From Margaritispora aquatica (taxonomy: Eukaryota > Ascomycota > Leotiomycetes > Helotiales > Discinellaceae): a DNA stretch of 64,000 nt. Position 1 is the first letter of the stretch, and each line of letters begins with the position of its first letter. Below the pieces are notes generated by a model that saw only the letters and a program-made list of their open reading frames with translations, was not told the DNA's origin and did no database searches. Shown here piece by piece: positions 47,149-60,637 of this stretch. A program made the position numbers and the translations under genes. Location: NCBI GenBank assembly GCA_007644065.1, contig VJWN01000014.1, forward strand, positions 868,001-932,000, written 5' to 3'.

Positions 47149-50100
47149 TTACCAACAAACCCTCACCCTAGTCTCAACCTCAGCACCAGCAGTAGCAACC
47201 GGCTCCTTCATCTGCATTCTCTTCGGAACTCTTCCCAACCAGTAAAACGCCAACGCACCCACGACATTAAACGCAACATACGCCCACAGAATGCCAAAGT
47301 TGAACCAACGACGCTCATAATCGGCATCCACGAACGTCAAGAAGTCGTCCGTGCTGCTGAGTGGACAGTACGCGCATGAGCTCTCTGCTGATGGAGATGC
47401 CAGGTAACCGCCGGCTGTGGAGATGTAGGAGGCCATGTATGCACCGCAAGTCATTCCTGGGAGGGGTTCGAAATGGAGGAGTTCGACGGGTGAGCAGCGC
47501 ACAGGGGCGTGGGCGAGACCAACTGAAAGGACGCCGTCTACGAGGTAGGTGAATGGTACGATTTTGTTGACCCAGCGCCAGGCAAGAGGGAGTGCGGATG
47601 GCGTTACCAGGACACTGAGGCGGTGTTAATGAAAGTTAAATTCAAGGACAAGGAGAAACCATACCCGCAAAAGATCAGAGAGACCATGAAGAGCAAATTG
47701 ACATAATTTGCGCCCAAGTCTGCAACCTCGACAGCAGATTGCACCATATGCCCGCACGTTGAGCCTAGCATCATATATACCCACAAAAATAGTAGCATCA
47801 TACCAGCACGTTCAGACACAGTATCAGTTGGGATTGCGTTTCGCCAAAGTCCGATGGGAAAGTACCAGCCGACATAGATGAGGATGGCCATGAATGTGTT
47901 CCAGGGAAGCTCAACCAGAATATTAGAAATCATGAACACCTGCCAGGAATATGTCTTGGCTGGTCTTTCACGAGCTTCGTAGAGAGATCTCTGGAGAACA
48001 AAGTTGGGCAGGATTTGAGGAATGATGGTGGATGCTTGGGTTCTGGCTACTGTTAGCTTGTTTCTGGAGAGATGAAAGTATACTTACAACAACATGAAGA
48101 TGCTGAAAGTTTGGGTTTGAAGACCTTGCAGGGAATTATTTGTGTCGAAAAATGTCAATCCAAGGAAGAGAGCCTGTCCATTAGCATGTGAACATCGGCG
48201 AGAAGAGTGAGCTTACCGATCCAAGACAGGAAAACATCTTGCTGTAGATATAGATTGGAGATCTCCAATACTGTTGATTGACTCTCTTGAAACATTCCCA
48301 AAGTTGCGTAGTAAACGGTACCGCAAACTCTTGCACATCATGGCTTAGCACAAAAGAGCGATCTTTGCTGATGAGGTCCAGATGCTTACTTTCCTCCTCA
48401 ATCTGATCGATGGTCTTTTGAAACTTAACATACTCTTCACTATTTCTCCAAACCCGGCCCCAGTCAACCGTGAATGGCACATTATAGCTATTGCGACTTC
48501 CCGCCAATACATCAAAAAGCCATTCAGCAGGATTAGCATCACTCATTGGTGGCTGAGCTCCATGTGCAACGAAGTATTTTACGACGTTTTCACCTTTCTC
48601 GCCGATTTCACCGAAATAGACAGGCTCTCCATCTGAGTTCAGTAGTAACAGACGATCGAATTTCTCAAACAAGAATGAGGATGGCTGATGGATGGTACAA
48701 ATGATGCCTTGTCCACTGTCGCTCAATTCACGAAGGATGTTGATGGTGAGCGTTGCTGTCTGAGAATCGAGCCCAGAAGTAGGTTCGTCAAGAAATAAAA
48801 GAAGTTCGAGACGTGCCGAGAGCTCGACCGCAATCGTCAATTTCTTGCGTTGCTCAACGTTCAATCCTGAAAATATTAGTATATAAATCTCAAAAAGTTG
48901 TTGGATAACTTACCTTCTCCAGGAATACCAATGACAGCATCAGCATAACTACTCATGCCAAGGATATTGAGAACTTCATCAGCATATTCAAGCTTCTCTT
49001 GTCTCGTGTACGTTGAAGACTGACACAAGAGAGCATTGAAACGACAAGCTTCTCGTACTGTCATCATCTCCAAAGTGATGTCTTCCTGCTGAGCATATCC
49101 TGTCTTTCGTTGAAAAGAGATGTCCCGTGGGCATCCATTAACTAGCACCTTGCCAGACACCTCACCTGGAAGGTCTCGATTTGCTAGAATATTGAGTAGT
49201 GTCGTCTTGCCAGCTCCAGAAGGGCCCATGACAGCTGTTAAAGTACCCGGTCTCACGTAGCCATTGACATGATCCAAGATTTTGGTTATGCTCTTCTTAC
49301 TTTTGATACCGTAACATATTTCTTTCCACTGAAAACACGAGTGCTGCTTGGAGAGATGGGCCTTGAATTTTGCTGACAACTTGACATCAGATGCGTGGTT
49401 TATCGCAGTCGTTTCAAGTCTCTCAATGTCATTGTCAGGAAGAAATGTCGAGCCACGCTGGAAGAGAAGTACCTCTCCCTTAGATTTCTTGCCCGAGATG
49501 TATTCTGTACCTGCCATATATGTGATCGTGAAGAAAGCCATAAGTGCAATGATAATCCCAAAATTTCTGTCAAGAGTTAGCAGGATTCACATCACTGAAG
49601 CGAGCGATACACACTTCCACAGATGGCTATGCTCAAATTGATAGCTTAATCGGATGTAGTCGTCCCCAAGAACAAATTCTTGGCCTGCCACAGCTCCAAC
49701 AACAGCACAGATATGATTTGAATCACCGAAATTGTAACCAACGCCACTAGGGACAAACTGAGCACATTTGAAAACCTGGTCGTGGAACTCGTTGATCATC
49801 AACGCCTCAAAAGTATAGGCTATGGGGTCTAATAAATTGATCCAACGGAACCAGATAGGCATGTCCTGGATAGGAACCACGAATCCAGTATACGTCATCA
49901 ACGCCAGAATAGCAAGCGAAGAAAATGGCAGAGCTTGGGCAAGAGTCCTAGAGATTGCTCCGAAAGTACGGAAAACCATCGATAGAGCGAAGGTGATTGT
50001 CAAGGAGAATAGAAGAAATATCAAGAAAGCTGAAAATTCCCGACGTAAGTTGGCAACAAAATAGATAATAATATTGAAGACAATGCCGTTGCAAATCTTG

Positions 50101-52309
50101 AAGGGAATGTCGCACACTGTCGATGCCACAGCCTCAGCGAAAGGATGATACCAGCCATACCGAGCTTGCTTTTCGACAATTGGACGTTGCTCGTAGAGTA
50201 ATAGAATCTAGGACATTAGTACCTTGATACAGCAACCATTGAAAATCTCATACCTCAAGAGCGCTTGCGAAAGCGTTGAGAAGAATGGCTAAGAAGATCA
50301 AAACAGATCTACTGTTAAAGCTCGCGGTCGTTTCCTGAAGATTGATGAACATTGTTCCTTCGAGGTCAATTAGCGTCAAGGCTCAAGAGAAAGAGTAAAC
50401 GCACTTACCGACTATCACAGCAAGGATACTATTCGCAACAACTCTAGAAATAGTAATCGTAGCATCGCCTTTCAATCTTTGGAAGCCACGATCAATGCAT
50501 AGCTTTATTTGCTGAGGAATAGATAGCATATAAGGGGATCTTGTACGTCTAACAAGATCAGTGAGGATCCCGATAAGAATATAGATGGTTACTCACTGTT
50601 CAGCGGCTTGTTGATGTCCATACGAGAGCGCGAAAGTAGTGGCAGAACTACCACCAAGTGGATATCTCTTGTTGAACGAGTCGATGTCCTTGATTAGTTT
50701 AACACATTCCGTGCTAGCTGTCCATCTATCAGCAAACTCCGCAGCTGACCTGGGCACAGCATCGCGATATTGTGGCAAAATCAATCGATCTTGCGGACTC
50801 GTGACGCCAGTGAGAAAATCAGCTGTGGTCTTGCGAGGCGGACAGTAAAATCCCATATCCTCAAAGTATTTCTTTGCATTTGCACAAGGCCCAAAGTAGA
50901 CCTCTCTACCCTCGTATAACAACAAAACTTTGTTGAAAGTCTTGAACCTGTTAGAATCTACTTTTGACTGGCAAGCAAGTACTTACATTGAATGCATTTT
51001 CAGAAGCTTGATAGAGAGATACAAGTGCAGTTGTACCCATGTTGTCTGAGCTGAATCGAAGCAGATTGATAAATGATGAGGACACAGCACTATCAAGACC
51101 TCTAGTGCTCTGATCCCAACACTGGAGAGGACTGGCAGACAGCAATGCTTCCGCGATGCTGACTCGCTTCTTCTCTCCTCCAGAGATACCTGGGATGACA
51201 TAATTCCCAATCTTAGTATCAACTGTATTCTGCAAGTTCAAGGCAGTCATCATAACCTCTGTCATGTGTTTGGCATACGTGTCTTGCGATACTCCTGGAA
51301 TTGTGTTGCTTGGTGGTGCTCGAGCTCTTGCTGCGAAGTGTAGAGTTTGACCAACTGTCATTGCGGGGAAATGGGCATCATTTTCTGCCATATAAATGGC
51401 TTCACCACGGAATTGAGAGTACATTAACTCTGAGGAAATCCCTTGATAATTGATATTGGCTCCAGGCGACAAAGCAAATCCATCCGTATCACCAGAAATA
51501 GATTTCAGAAATGTTGAACAGCCCGCGCCTGGGCGACCTAACACGAGGAGCATCTCACCAGGCTCGAGAACTCCATGTAAATCCGTCAAGATATTCACGC
51601 GTTCCTTCTTTCTGCCACCCACAATCCATTGCGCCCCAGTGAGAAACACGTTACCGACAGTTGCCTGATAGTCGGTACTGCTCCTATTACCAAACGCGTT
51701 TAGGTTTCGAAATGAGACACCCAGGGTTCGGTAAAGAGAACTGTTGACATCGCATTGCAGATACCCAACCAAATTCTCCATCCATAATTTGATATCAAAG
51801 TTGGAGCTCGTAGGAGTCAATGGCGAGTCATCGATTAGATCGAAGAACGGGCTTTGGTAGGCCGACACCTGTTTGGGTTCATTCATCATGCTTGAGAACG
51901 GTTCCGCTGTAGACGAGAGATCATTCAAGGGTTCTTCAAACACTTAAAGGTTAGCCAAGAGAAGCATGTGAATAGGTGACTCTAGGTGGACTTATACCGG
52001 CTTCTGAGAAATAGTTGTAACAATGTCCAACTTCCCCAAGGTATCGAGTAAAAATGTGCAACTTGTTTCAATAATTTACGTACCGTCCGCATGAGTTGTA
52101 AATTTTTTTTCCAGATCTGCAATTGGATTTTGACATGTGTGCTTACCATTGGAAGATGGCATGAATGAGGGGAGGTTCGAGAGGGACCCCTGTTGCTTCC
52201 TATTCGAAGCTTGAGGTTGTGATGAGCGATATTCGAATTTACCAATGTACCTACCATTTACCATAACCGAATTGCATATTTCAAGCTGTGAAAAAGGAAG
52301 GAGCTCCAT
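47149..52309 (-). CDS. full-length PDR-type ABC transporter (ABCG)
   Basis: Plasma-membrane efflux pump with (NBD-TMD)2 order. Exons on the minus strand: 52309-52147, 52116-52084, 51942-50987, 50940-50597, 50548-50409, 50357-50254, 50207-49615, 49566-48914, 48866-48217, 48173-48088, 48042-47665 and 47614-47149; 1521 aa; all phases close. NBD1 has GRPGAGCST (the Cys-for-Lys Walker A usual in fungal PDRs), ISGGEKKRVSI and CWDQSTRGLD. NBD2 has GPSGAGKTT, LNVEQRKKLTIAVEL and LLFLDEPTSGLD. Both TMDs show the expected helices, with PDR landmarks such as YEQRPIVEKQARYGWYHPFAEA and a Cys-rich final extracellular loop. A 6-nt micro-exon (52003-51998) is possible in the third intron and would add two residues. 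The first exon is the least certain. Family roles are drug, phytoalexin or metabolite export. The P450-B gene starts 1.3 kb away in the opposite direction. Confidence 0.93.
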
Positions 52310-53633
52310 AAGATCACAGCGAATTGAATACTTAGATATCTCGTTAAACAGAGGAAAGCTTCAGACCAACCAAATAGGCCGACATGACAACCAACCAAAA
52401 AAATTCACCGAGACAAAGTAAGGAAGCTAAGCCATGTGGCACAAGTTCCTAACCACATCACTTGGCATTCCTAAGTAAAACGATAGAATATCGGGAAGAT
52501 CACGTTGTTGGTTATTGGTCTGATATCGCAACTAGTGTGCCGTTGACCTGGGTGGCACCAATGATGCATTGTGAACTGGGCTTGCCCAGATCTTCGTTTA
52601 TCTGAGGTACTTTACCTTACACTGGCTGGAGATATACAAGGTTGTACATACCTAAGGATGGTCGTACAAACCTCAACTCAACGGGAAGAATTTGGCTCCC
52701 GTGTCATTTGCTCACCTTTAGTAGAATATGCCGAGTAGTGGGAGCTCCAAGAAACGCAAGATACTTGGGTAAATACAAATGCAAGTGCAGAGATATAAGA
52801 CGCGAAGACGGGATGCAGTCCCAAATAGCTATAGCTTTATACCATAAGGTGCCGAGGCATCTTCCAACTTGATATTGACATCGGGCAGATACCACAAATT
52901 GAAATGGGAGAAACATTCTTGGATGCTGCTTTGAGAGTGATTTTCGCTGTCAGAAATCATAAGCTGTGCCGTGATGAGACAAACCACATAGCTGAAATAT
53001 GTTCCGGAATTTGATATCTTAAGAAATCTAGAAGCAAAAACCAACCAACACATCAATGAAGATCGCCCCGTTCCTTCGGCTGTGTCTCCAACAATGATAT
53101 TCACTAAGCCAATCTAGGTATAGACTGTGTTGTAGGTCCTCCAGCGGGATGGTCCCGAAAGCTAACCTAAAAGCGACTAGGCATAAACTTGAAACTCAGG
53201 CAAATACCCCAGACCACACCTTACAATTGAGGCTGAAATATTAACTTGCCATTCACTTTCTCTCGCCCCCAAGAAGTCTGACCTGCACTCGCAGTCTTAC
53301 TTAAAATACCTTCATAATTTCTTCCGGTGTACCTGGCGTTACATTTAATACCCTCTCTTTTTCTCTCACTTTCTTTTAATATGCCCTGGAGGCCACTTTG
53401 CCATTCGAAGTACCCTGTTGTGTCAATCCATTCCTGCACGTTCCCAACAACTACATACCTTTTGCATCCGCCAATACTCGGGTATCAAGACCTTGATTTG
53501 ATCTTTCGATTTCTTCTATCTTTGTTGCCGTCAATCGGTTACTTCAAGGCTGCAAACACAGGTCAGGTTCCGTACCAAATGCACCAGCAGAGGAGTTCGA
53601 CTTTCCCGTTCTCTGTGTATTGTCGATGCGACA
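52310..53633. other. 1.3-kb bidirectional promoter region
   Basis: Lies between divergently transcribed ABC transporter (minus) and P450-B (plus), so shared regulation is possible. No supported gene. No specific operator could be assigned. Confidence 0.5.
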
Positions 53634-55638
53634 ATGTACGACTCGGTCTTGCGTGAGTTGCTGGGAAGCATCATACCCACTACATTCCCACAGATACTCT
53701 TAGCTATTCTAATCTTCGTCGCTGGTTTCGTCGCTCTACCATTGGTTCGAAATATTCATATCGCAAGGAAGACCGGGCTACCATTCGTCGTGGTTCCATG
53801 GTACAGTTACAATCAGCCGACTGCCTTCTTGCTTTCTCGTTATGTCTTGGGAAACATCAATGCTTTACTTCAAGCTCCAGGTCCAGTCTCATGGAGACGC
53901 TTGACTCTAGGCAATTGGCCGCTAAAACTCCGATATGCTCCATTTGCACACTTGGGTGATACTTTTTGGATAGTTGCGCCGGGTGGACTAACTCTTAACA
54001 CAGCAGACGCTTCACTCATCCATAATATTCTTTCTAGAGATTCTGAATTTCCGAAGGCAACCCAGATCTACAGAGGGATTGGAATATATGGCCAAAATGT
54101 TGTGTCTTCTGATGGTTCCATTTGGAAACACCACAGAAATTTCTCGACAAAAGCGTTCAATGAGAACAACTATCGCCTGGTTTGGAGTGAAACGATTCAG
54201 AGAATGCAAGAAGCTCTTGATGTTTGGGGCAAAGGAACTGCACACGACATCCACCGCGATACTTCGCGTGTTTCTCTAGAAGTCATCGGTAGAGCTGCGT
54301 TAGGGCAATCTGTAGAATGGTCACAAGCCATCGAGGTTGGAGATGATGCTCGAAGCCTTGCTCGAGGATACACGATGGCGTTCTCCACTGCGCTCAAGAG
54401 TGTCGCCACAAATGCAATCGGCATAGCAGCTTTGCGTAGCTCCTGGATTCCTTGGTGGATCTTGAGTAAGTGCATGACAAAATCTCCAAAGAGCTATGCT
54501 AACAGATCGTAGGACGCATCGCCGCAACATCAAAACTTTGTCATGCATATGATAACTGGGGCCAGTATATGAATGATATGATCAATGCAAAAAGATCGTG
54601 TAAGGATGCAACGTCTTCCACCACCGATTTACTTGCTATGCTCTGTCGAACTCAGAACCAAGTATCTCTTACAGACAGCGAAGTCCTAGGAAATCTGTTT
54701 GTTTTCATCATCGCTGGGCATGAGACATCTGCTAGTTCTCTTCAACTGACACTGATCCTCTTGGCGATGCACCCGCAGTTCCAGAGAGCGATCCAACAAG
54801 AAATTTACGAAGTGTTTCAAGGCAGACTTCCCTCGACATGGAAATTTGAGACAGACTATCATCGACTCAGCAATTGCTCTATGCTTGTTGCCGCGTTAAA
54901 CGAAGAGATGCGATTGATAAGCCCCGTAATGACGATTCCCAAGGTCGTGTGCTCGACATCTCAGCAAGTAGAGATTGCTGGAAATCCTGTTCTCTTGCCT
55001 GCGGATACAATTGTCAGGCTTTGCGTTCCATCTGGTATATTTCTCCCACACTCCTTCTTTATGACCTAAACCTGCTAACACGCCACAACAGTGCATAAGA
55101 ATCCTCGTTACTGGCCACATGGACCATCAACGGTGACTTCACCTCATGATCTTTCATTTGAGAAGTCGGGTAATGACCTTGAGGAATACAATCCGCGACG
55201 TTGGCTCAGAAATGACGACAAAGAAGATGTGAAAACGAATCTTAGTGCTTCAAATCGGTTGTTCAACCCAATTCAAGGTTCATTCATCCCATTTTCTGCT
55301 GGCGCACGCTCGTGCTTGGGGCAGAAGTTTGCAAAGGTCGAGGCAAGTATATAGCAAACACACTTAATCAAGCCAATGCTGACTCGAAGCAGGTTTTGGC
55401 TGCTCTAGCCATCGTTTTCTCATCATTCTCCGTTGAACTCGCCATAGACAACTATGCAAGCGACTCTGAAATCGCGAACATGACAAGAGCAGAAAAGAGA
55501 AGCATCTGGAATAAGGCAGCAGATTCAGCACGGGACAAGTGGCAGAACAAGCTGACATGCTCATTTACTGTCCAGCTCAAGGAAGACGTGCCACTGCGTT
55601 TTGTGAATAAGGGAGAAGAGAGGTTTTTGGATTTGTGA
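53634..55638 (+). CDS. cytochrome P450-B
   Basis: Four exons: 53634-54465, 54513-55034, 55092-55342 and 55393-55638; 616 aa, long for a fungal P450; phases close. The N-terminal helix (about 18-40) should anchor it in the ER. Helix I carries the canonical AGHETS (345-350). ExxR is EEMR (E408, R411). A YNPRRW block precedes the heme loop FSAGARSCLGQKFA with thiolate C526. The last intron is GC-AG: it begins GCAAGT at 55343, and removing it joins FAKVE directly to VLAALAIVFS, the expected L-helix sequence. The C-terminus is about 30 residues longer than usual, with a charged segment (TRAEKRSIWNK). I cannot place it in a CYP family. Substrate probably hydrophobic; a shared pathway with P450-A is inference from proximity. 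Confidence 0.92.
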
Positions 55639-58600
55639 CTAGCATGCATACATGCGGCGTAAGGTTTTGGCCGGGTTTTGAATGCATACTTCTGATGCAT
55701 AGATATGACGCGAGATGCTTGATGAAGAAAGATATCCTGGATGGGGTATCTGCTGGGTTTTCGTTTACATCGCGTTCTCGGGAAGATATGGGATTGATCT
55801 GGTTCCTATAGAGTTATAAGACTTTTAAGGCGTTATGAGATGGTGGAGGATATTGGTGGCACAATTTTGACCTTAGCAGCTGTGATGGAATACTTGCCAG
55901 CAATCACAGACAGGTATATTGATTTTGACTGTGTAGAGTTATGACATGATAGGAACATTTGATGGGAAAGTGGTGCTTGAACTGCACCCGTAAAAATCCG
56001 TCTTAAGCACGTTTTATTGATGGCTGCTCGCGATTCAATGTTGATATCATTGATCCCTGCTCTTATAATAAACGGAAATGAAGATGGCCTTGCAGAAAAA
56101 CGAGGTATCTATGTTTTACATGCAGTGTCCCTTGAGCTGATTGACTGGTGATAGTCGGGCGTTTCAAAGAGAATCCGCATCTCTGAATAGTTGTCAGGAG
56201 GAAGAGAAAAGCTTGACGATTTGTCCTTGAGTTTTTTCAGCCACCCTAAGTGCCTCGGTGTATTGGATATCATGTGATACAATATTCCCCACTATGATGT
56301 GTGCAACTTTCTGAAATCTAAAACACGGAGATTGCTGTGAGGAAAACTGACCTCTCAAGGATGATGAAGCGAACGACTGAATAGTCTCTACATACCCGCC
56401 AGACCTTTGCGTACGAAACAGTAATGGACTAAATGTTGAACGTCGAGAATCTTGAACTTATTAGTCAAGCTTAAGCATAGGAGCTGGGCTTCATTGGGTG
56501 AAGAGTCGGAAAATCCGGGTTCTCCAGTACATTATCTTTCTTCATTCGAGGATCGTGGTACACCATCCCTCGGCGTTTTATCGTCAGTAATCTCGAGCTT
56601 TTGCAACTAAAGACGGAAAACTTACTTTATAGTCCTCTCTTTATCCTCCAGCACTAAATTACCAGCGTGCTAAGCGGATAGATTACTTGTTTATATTTGA
56701 AGCTGGTGAAAGATCGAAGTTAGTTGGCTTGAAGGATCAAGACAAGACTTGGGTTGCTTTGATAGCCGAAGCCCAAACTACTCGATCTTCAAAGAGATAA
56801 AACGTCTTTGCTTTTGTCTGGTAGAATCATCCGTCATGTATGATTTTATAGTTCTTGTTTCTTCATCATAGTACGGAAATGCCTATGATGATAATGGGAA
56901 GTTGGCTGGGCAATATTGTTTGCAGCCAATTTTTTTGTATTCTCGTGGTGCGACTGTTTTCGCCATGTTTTAATGCAGGCATTATTACCTTTTGGTTTTG
57001 TTTTTGGTCAAGGTGTCGTGTTTGGTCTTTGTTTCTAGTTTTGCCCCATGTCATGGAGTCGAGTCACAGCCTTTGCAATGACTACCGTTCACCTGTCTTT
57101 CTTTTGTCTATAGTTTCTCGGTCTTTCAAGACTTGTGCTTGAGTATGGGAATATCCGACTTTGCTAGTATAGCAGGTCTAGCAAAGGAACTTGTCTGAAC
57201 TCGAACCTGCAGAGCATTTGAGAACGAGAATTTAGTCTATCTCTTCTGCGAATGACCTGGGACCCCATGCATGTATACATTGAATCTGATGGATTTTCTT
57301 GGATTTCGTGGTGTTTGGTATTGGTTTCCCACCAGCAACGAGAGACTTGGGACTCAAATATCTGCACAGTGGCCACAATATCTGGTACACGATGGCTGCT
57401 TGCTGCTGTCGACATATTTGGTCATTTCTGGCGTAGAATTTGAGTATTAGCTGATTGCAGTAAGATGGTGGTGAGTAGGTGTTGCTCGTAAAACACTTAC
57501 TGACTATCGACTACCCACCACAACAAAGAATGCCTACATCAGAGCTTTGAATAAATGTTTGGCAGACTTTGAAGCATTCCTCTTAGCTGGTGGGATGTTG
57601 TTCTGGCGTTTCCTGGAACTAATATAACAACACCAGGCCAGGTTGCCGATGATGGTTGTGTTTCAACTCGTAACTAGAATGCCTTCAATAAGGAGGTTTC
57701 GCGAATAGAGCCCTTAGTCACAGATCAATTTGGTAACTCAGCTTTCTTTTTATGGGGCAATTTAGTCGCCACGGAGTGTGCCTTGTGTGAAATTAAGACC
57801 TAGCAGTTTGAGGTCCCACAGGACTACCTCGAGCAAGTTCTTAACAGGATGCTCGGCAAGCTCTTTTGATGATTAGAAAGGTGTTTAGCGACTTAGCTGG
57901 TACTGTGGATGTCTCTTGGAAAGTACTGGGGTGTTGTTGAATGTGTTTTGGGGGTTCTGTGGTTAATGATCGGTGAAATGTCGCACCTGGTGGAGGTGAA
58001 ATTGAGGTAGCCGCTCGCTCACCACTTCCATTCCTGGCACGTTCAGTTACTATCACTGTCGGTTTCGACAAGTAAACAGCTTTCTCTGAGGCCTTGTGGT
58101 GGAATTTACGAGCCTCTACTCCTTCAACAGAAACCGAAGATTACTAGCAATACATTTTCATCTATATGTATTCCATTACTCTCAATCATCGCACCACACT
58201 TCACTACGAAGCTCGCCAGAAGTAGCTCCCTCTAAGAATATACTTCTTTCCTACTGCTGCGGGCTTGGCGTATAAGTATACGCATGAGCCGGCACTTCTA
58301 GTTGGTATTTGTACGAAATTGGGAATAGGCAAAGAAGACACTTCTACAACAACGTTCAACACGCACCAAGTTCGAAAGAACAACGGCCATAAGGGCCTCG
58401 TTCCATTGTGCTGTCATTCTCTATCTCCAGCAGGATGCTTGGAATGTATGAAGGGGATTTTCAACAAGCTACGACAGCCGACAATTTTTACAGAACACAG
58501 ATGGTGGCATGGTGGTTGTGATTGGTGACAGTACCTTCCTCAGATGTGAGTCGGTTTTCTTCCTTCCAATTTCATTGCTAACCAACAGTACTCTAACTCA

Positions 58601-60637
58601 AGATACGTGAAGGAATCGTCCCCTCTCAATCTTCAAAACTATTTTTTTTCAATACCTTCCGCCAAACATCAATCAATATCAAGACGCCTTTGCACTGTTC
58701 AAATTCTCAGATCTTCTGGCCCTCAAAGGGGAACCTTAAGACTAGCCTCAGCAATCATAATCGCCATTGGTACTCATTGGTCGAATGAATTGGACAATAG
58801 CTTTGCATTTTTCTTCACAGAGGCAACCGGGACAAGGATATCAGATAACACTTCGATGGCACAAACCTAAATAGATGCTCAACAAATAACTAAAGTCTTC
58901 TCTCCATTTCGCTTACATTATTCACTAGCAAACATTCAGGAGAACTGTTTATCCATCGGCAAGTCCTCACTTCTGACATCAATACACACTCTCTAAGAAG
59001 CCGCCCTATCATACCAAGCTATAATACATAGTCAAAGGCACAAGAAAAGGCTGCGAATATCTCCTAGCAATTTTCATGTGCTAGTGTTGTTGTGAAAATC
59101 ATTGGACTTTCGCAAATCATGTTTTTGTCAGTATAGAATATGCGATTGCGTAATATCCAAGAAGGCAAGTTCTCTCTGGATTTTGTTTACTGCTTTCCAA
59201 CTGTGATCTCTGAGAGCATGCTTTGCGTCTTGTATCTGCTTGTCCATTGAGCTCTCCAGTTCTAGCGTTAACTGCTGTTTTTGCTTGAACCAAAAAGGCA
59301 CAAGATCAATCCGGAATCTTACAACGCAGATCTCTAAAGAACATATAGGAGAACGGTATCTGGAACCGAAGGCAGATATCCGTTGCCGGATGTTGCTAAG
59401 GCAAAGGCTCTCTGCATCTGATCGGGGTGGGGTAGATCGTGTAACACACTAATCCCCGCACTTTCTACCTACTTGTTGTATTTGCATGTGTACTTTTTTG
59501 TAGTCAATTAGTATACGAGCCAGAGTTGTGGTAAGGCCCATGGCTTCTTGCAGCTTGGAAGAGCTTCGAGAATTTGGGATTCGGATATGGTAGATATTTT
59601 CCTTCCTCTAAGTGGGGTTACGTTGGTCAAATCCGGTTACACCTTGAAGGGATGGCTTTAGGGATCTGTTGCAGCCGTCCGTCCAATCAATCAATCAATA
59701 CACGGAAGGCAGTTTCGTACTGAATTCTTCTCCGAAGTAGGGCTTTGGCGCATCTGGTGCCAGAAGATACACATTGACTAAACCGGTAAGAAATCTTGAT
59801 TTGTGGTAATATAGACCAGGTAAACTAGAAGTGACTAACAAATTACGAGAGAGGGAGCCTTGGAGATCACGATCGATTGCCAATGCCCCTCGCTTACTGC
59901 ATATTCTAGTTTACCCTGTATTGGCTTGCATGACAGCCTCCTGGTTTGTGCGTTGTTTACTCCCTGCTCTGCCGTCTGAAACATTAAACCTTGGATGCAT
60001 AAACTGACATGATTCTGCAGATACAAGGGTTGACATGATTTATCGCAGTATTCATGTTCTTCTTTGCTTTAGGGTAGTTCATGTTATCATGCCGTTTTTG
60101 AAATACCTCCCTATGTTATCAACCACCATGACCCCGCATATACCACACCAGTGTCGTGGGATAAGAATTAAACACGATAATTATTAACATGTCTTAGCAC
60201 TGTTAGCACTGTCTCAGTCTTGATATTTTACAGCAAATATCACTCATTGGTGTTTGCGAAAGCGATCATTCGCCCTCTCGGTCCATTTTGCAGCTGGCCG
60301 AAAGGGATGCCGGTTCTTCACAGCCGGATCTTAGACTTTTGATAGCCATATCCAGCTTATAGATTGAAACCCAGAGCGAATTTGAATACAGGTGGCTTTT
60401 TGAAAGTCCAAAAAATATGTCAGCACGGTGCCTTACAAATAAAGAGTGCCTTCTTCAATCTCTAGCTTCCTGATTGTAGCTTCCTTGGCATCCATATCCA
60501 CGGTTCAACCCTACAAGTGGAGGTCTTTCTATGAAAGCGTCAATTCTCTTTCATTTACGTTATAAACAAACTATTCTGAGGAAATCATTTCAACTCAAAG
60601 AACGCCAGCAAATCAGGGATCATTTCTCGCCCAGACA
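55639..60637. other. 5-kb region without a supported gene
   Basis: Both strands lack a convincing gene. On the minus strand about 56335-56205 an open stretch of some 40 codons (KVAHIIVGNIVSHDIQYTEA onward) follows a plausible acceptor and ends in a stop; it may be the last exon of a lost gene. A frame at 58265-58528 is Cys/His-rich but starts with TTG. The right end contains the promoter of the SDR-hemerythrin gene. Confidence 0.4.

Noticed and set aside
58265..58528. Small Cys/His-rich protein
   Set aside because: Starts with TTG and shows no signal peptide or known cysteine pattern.
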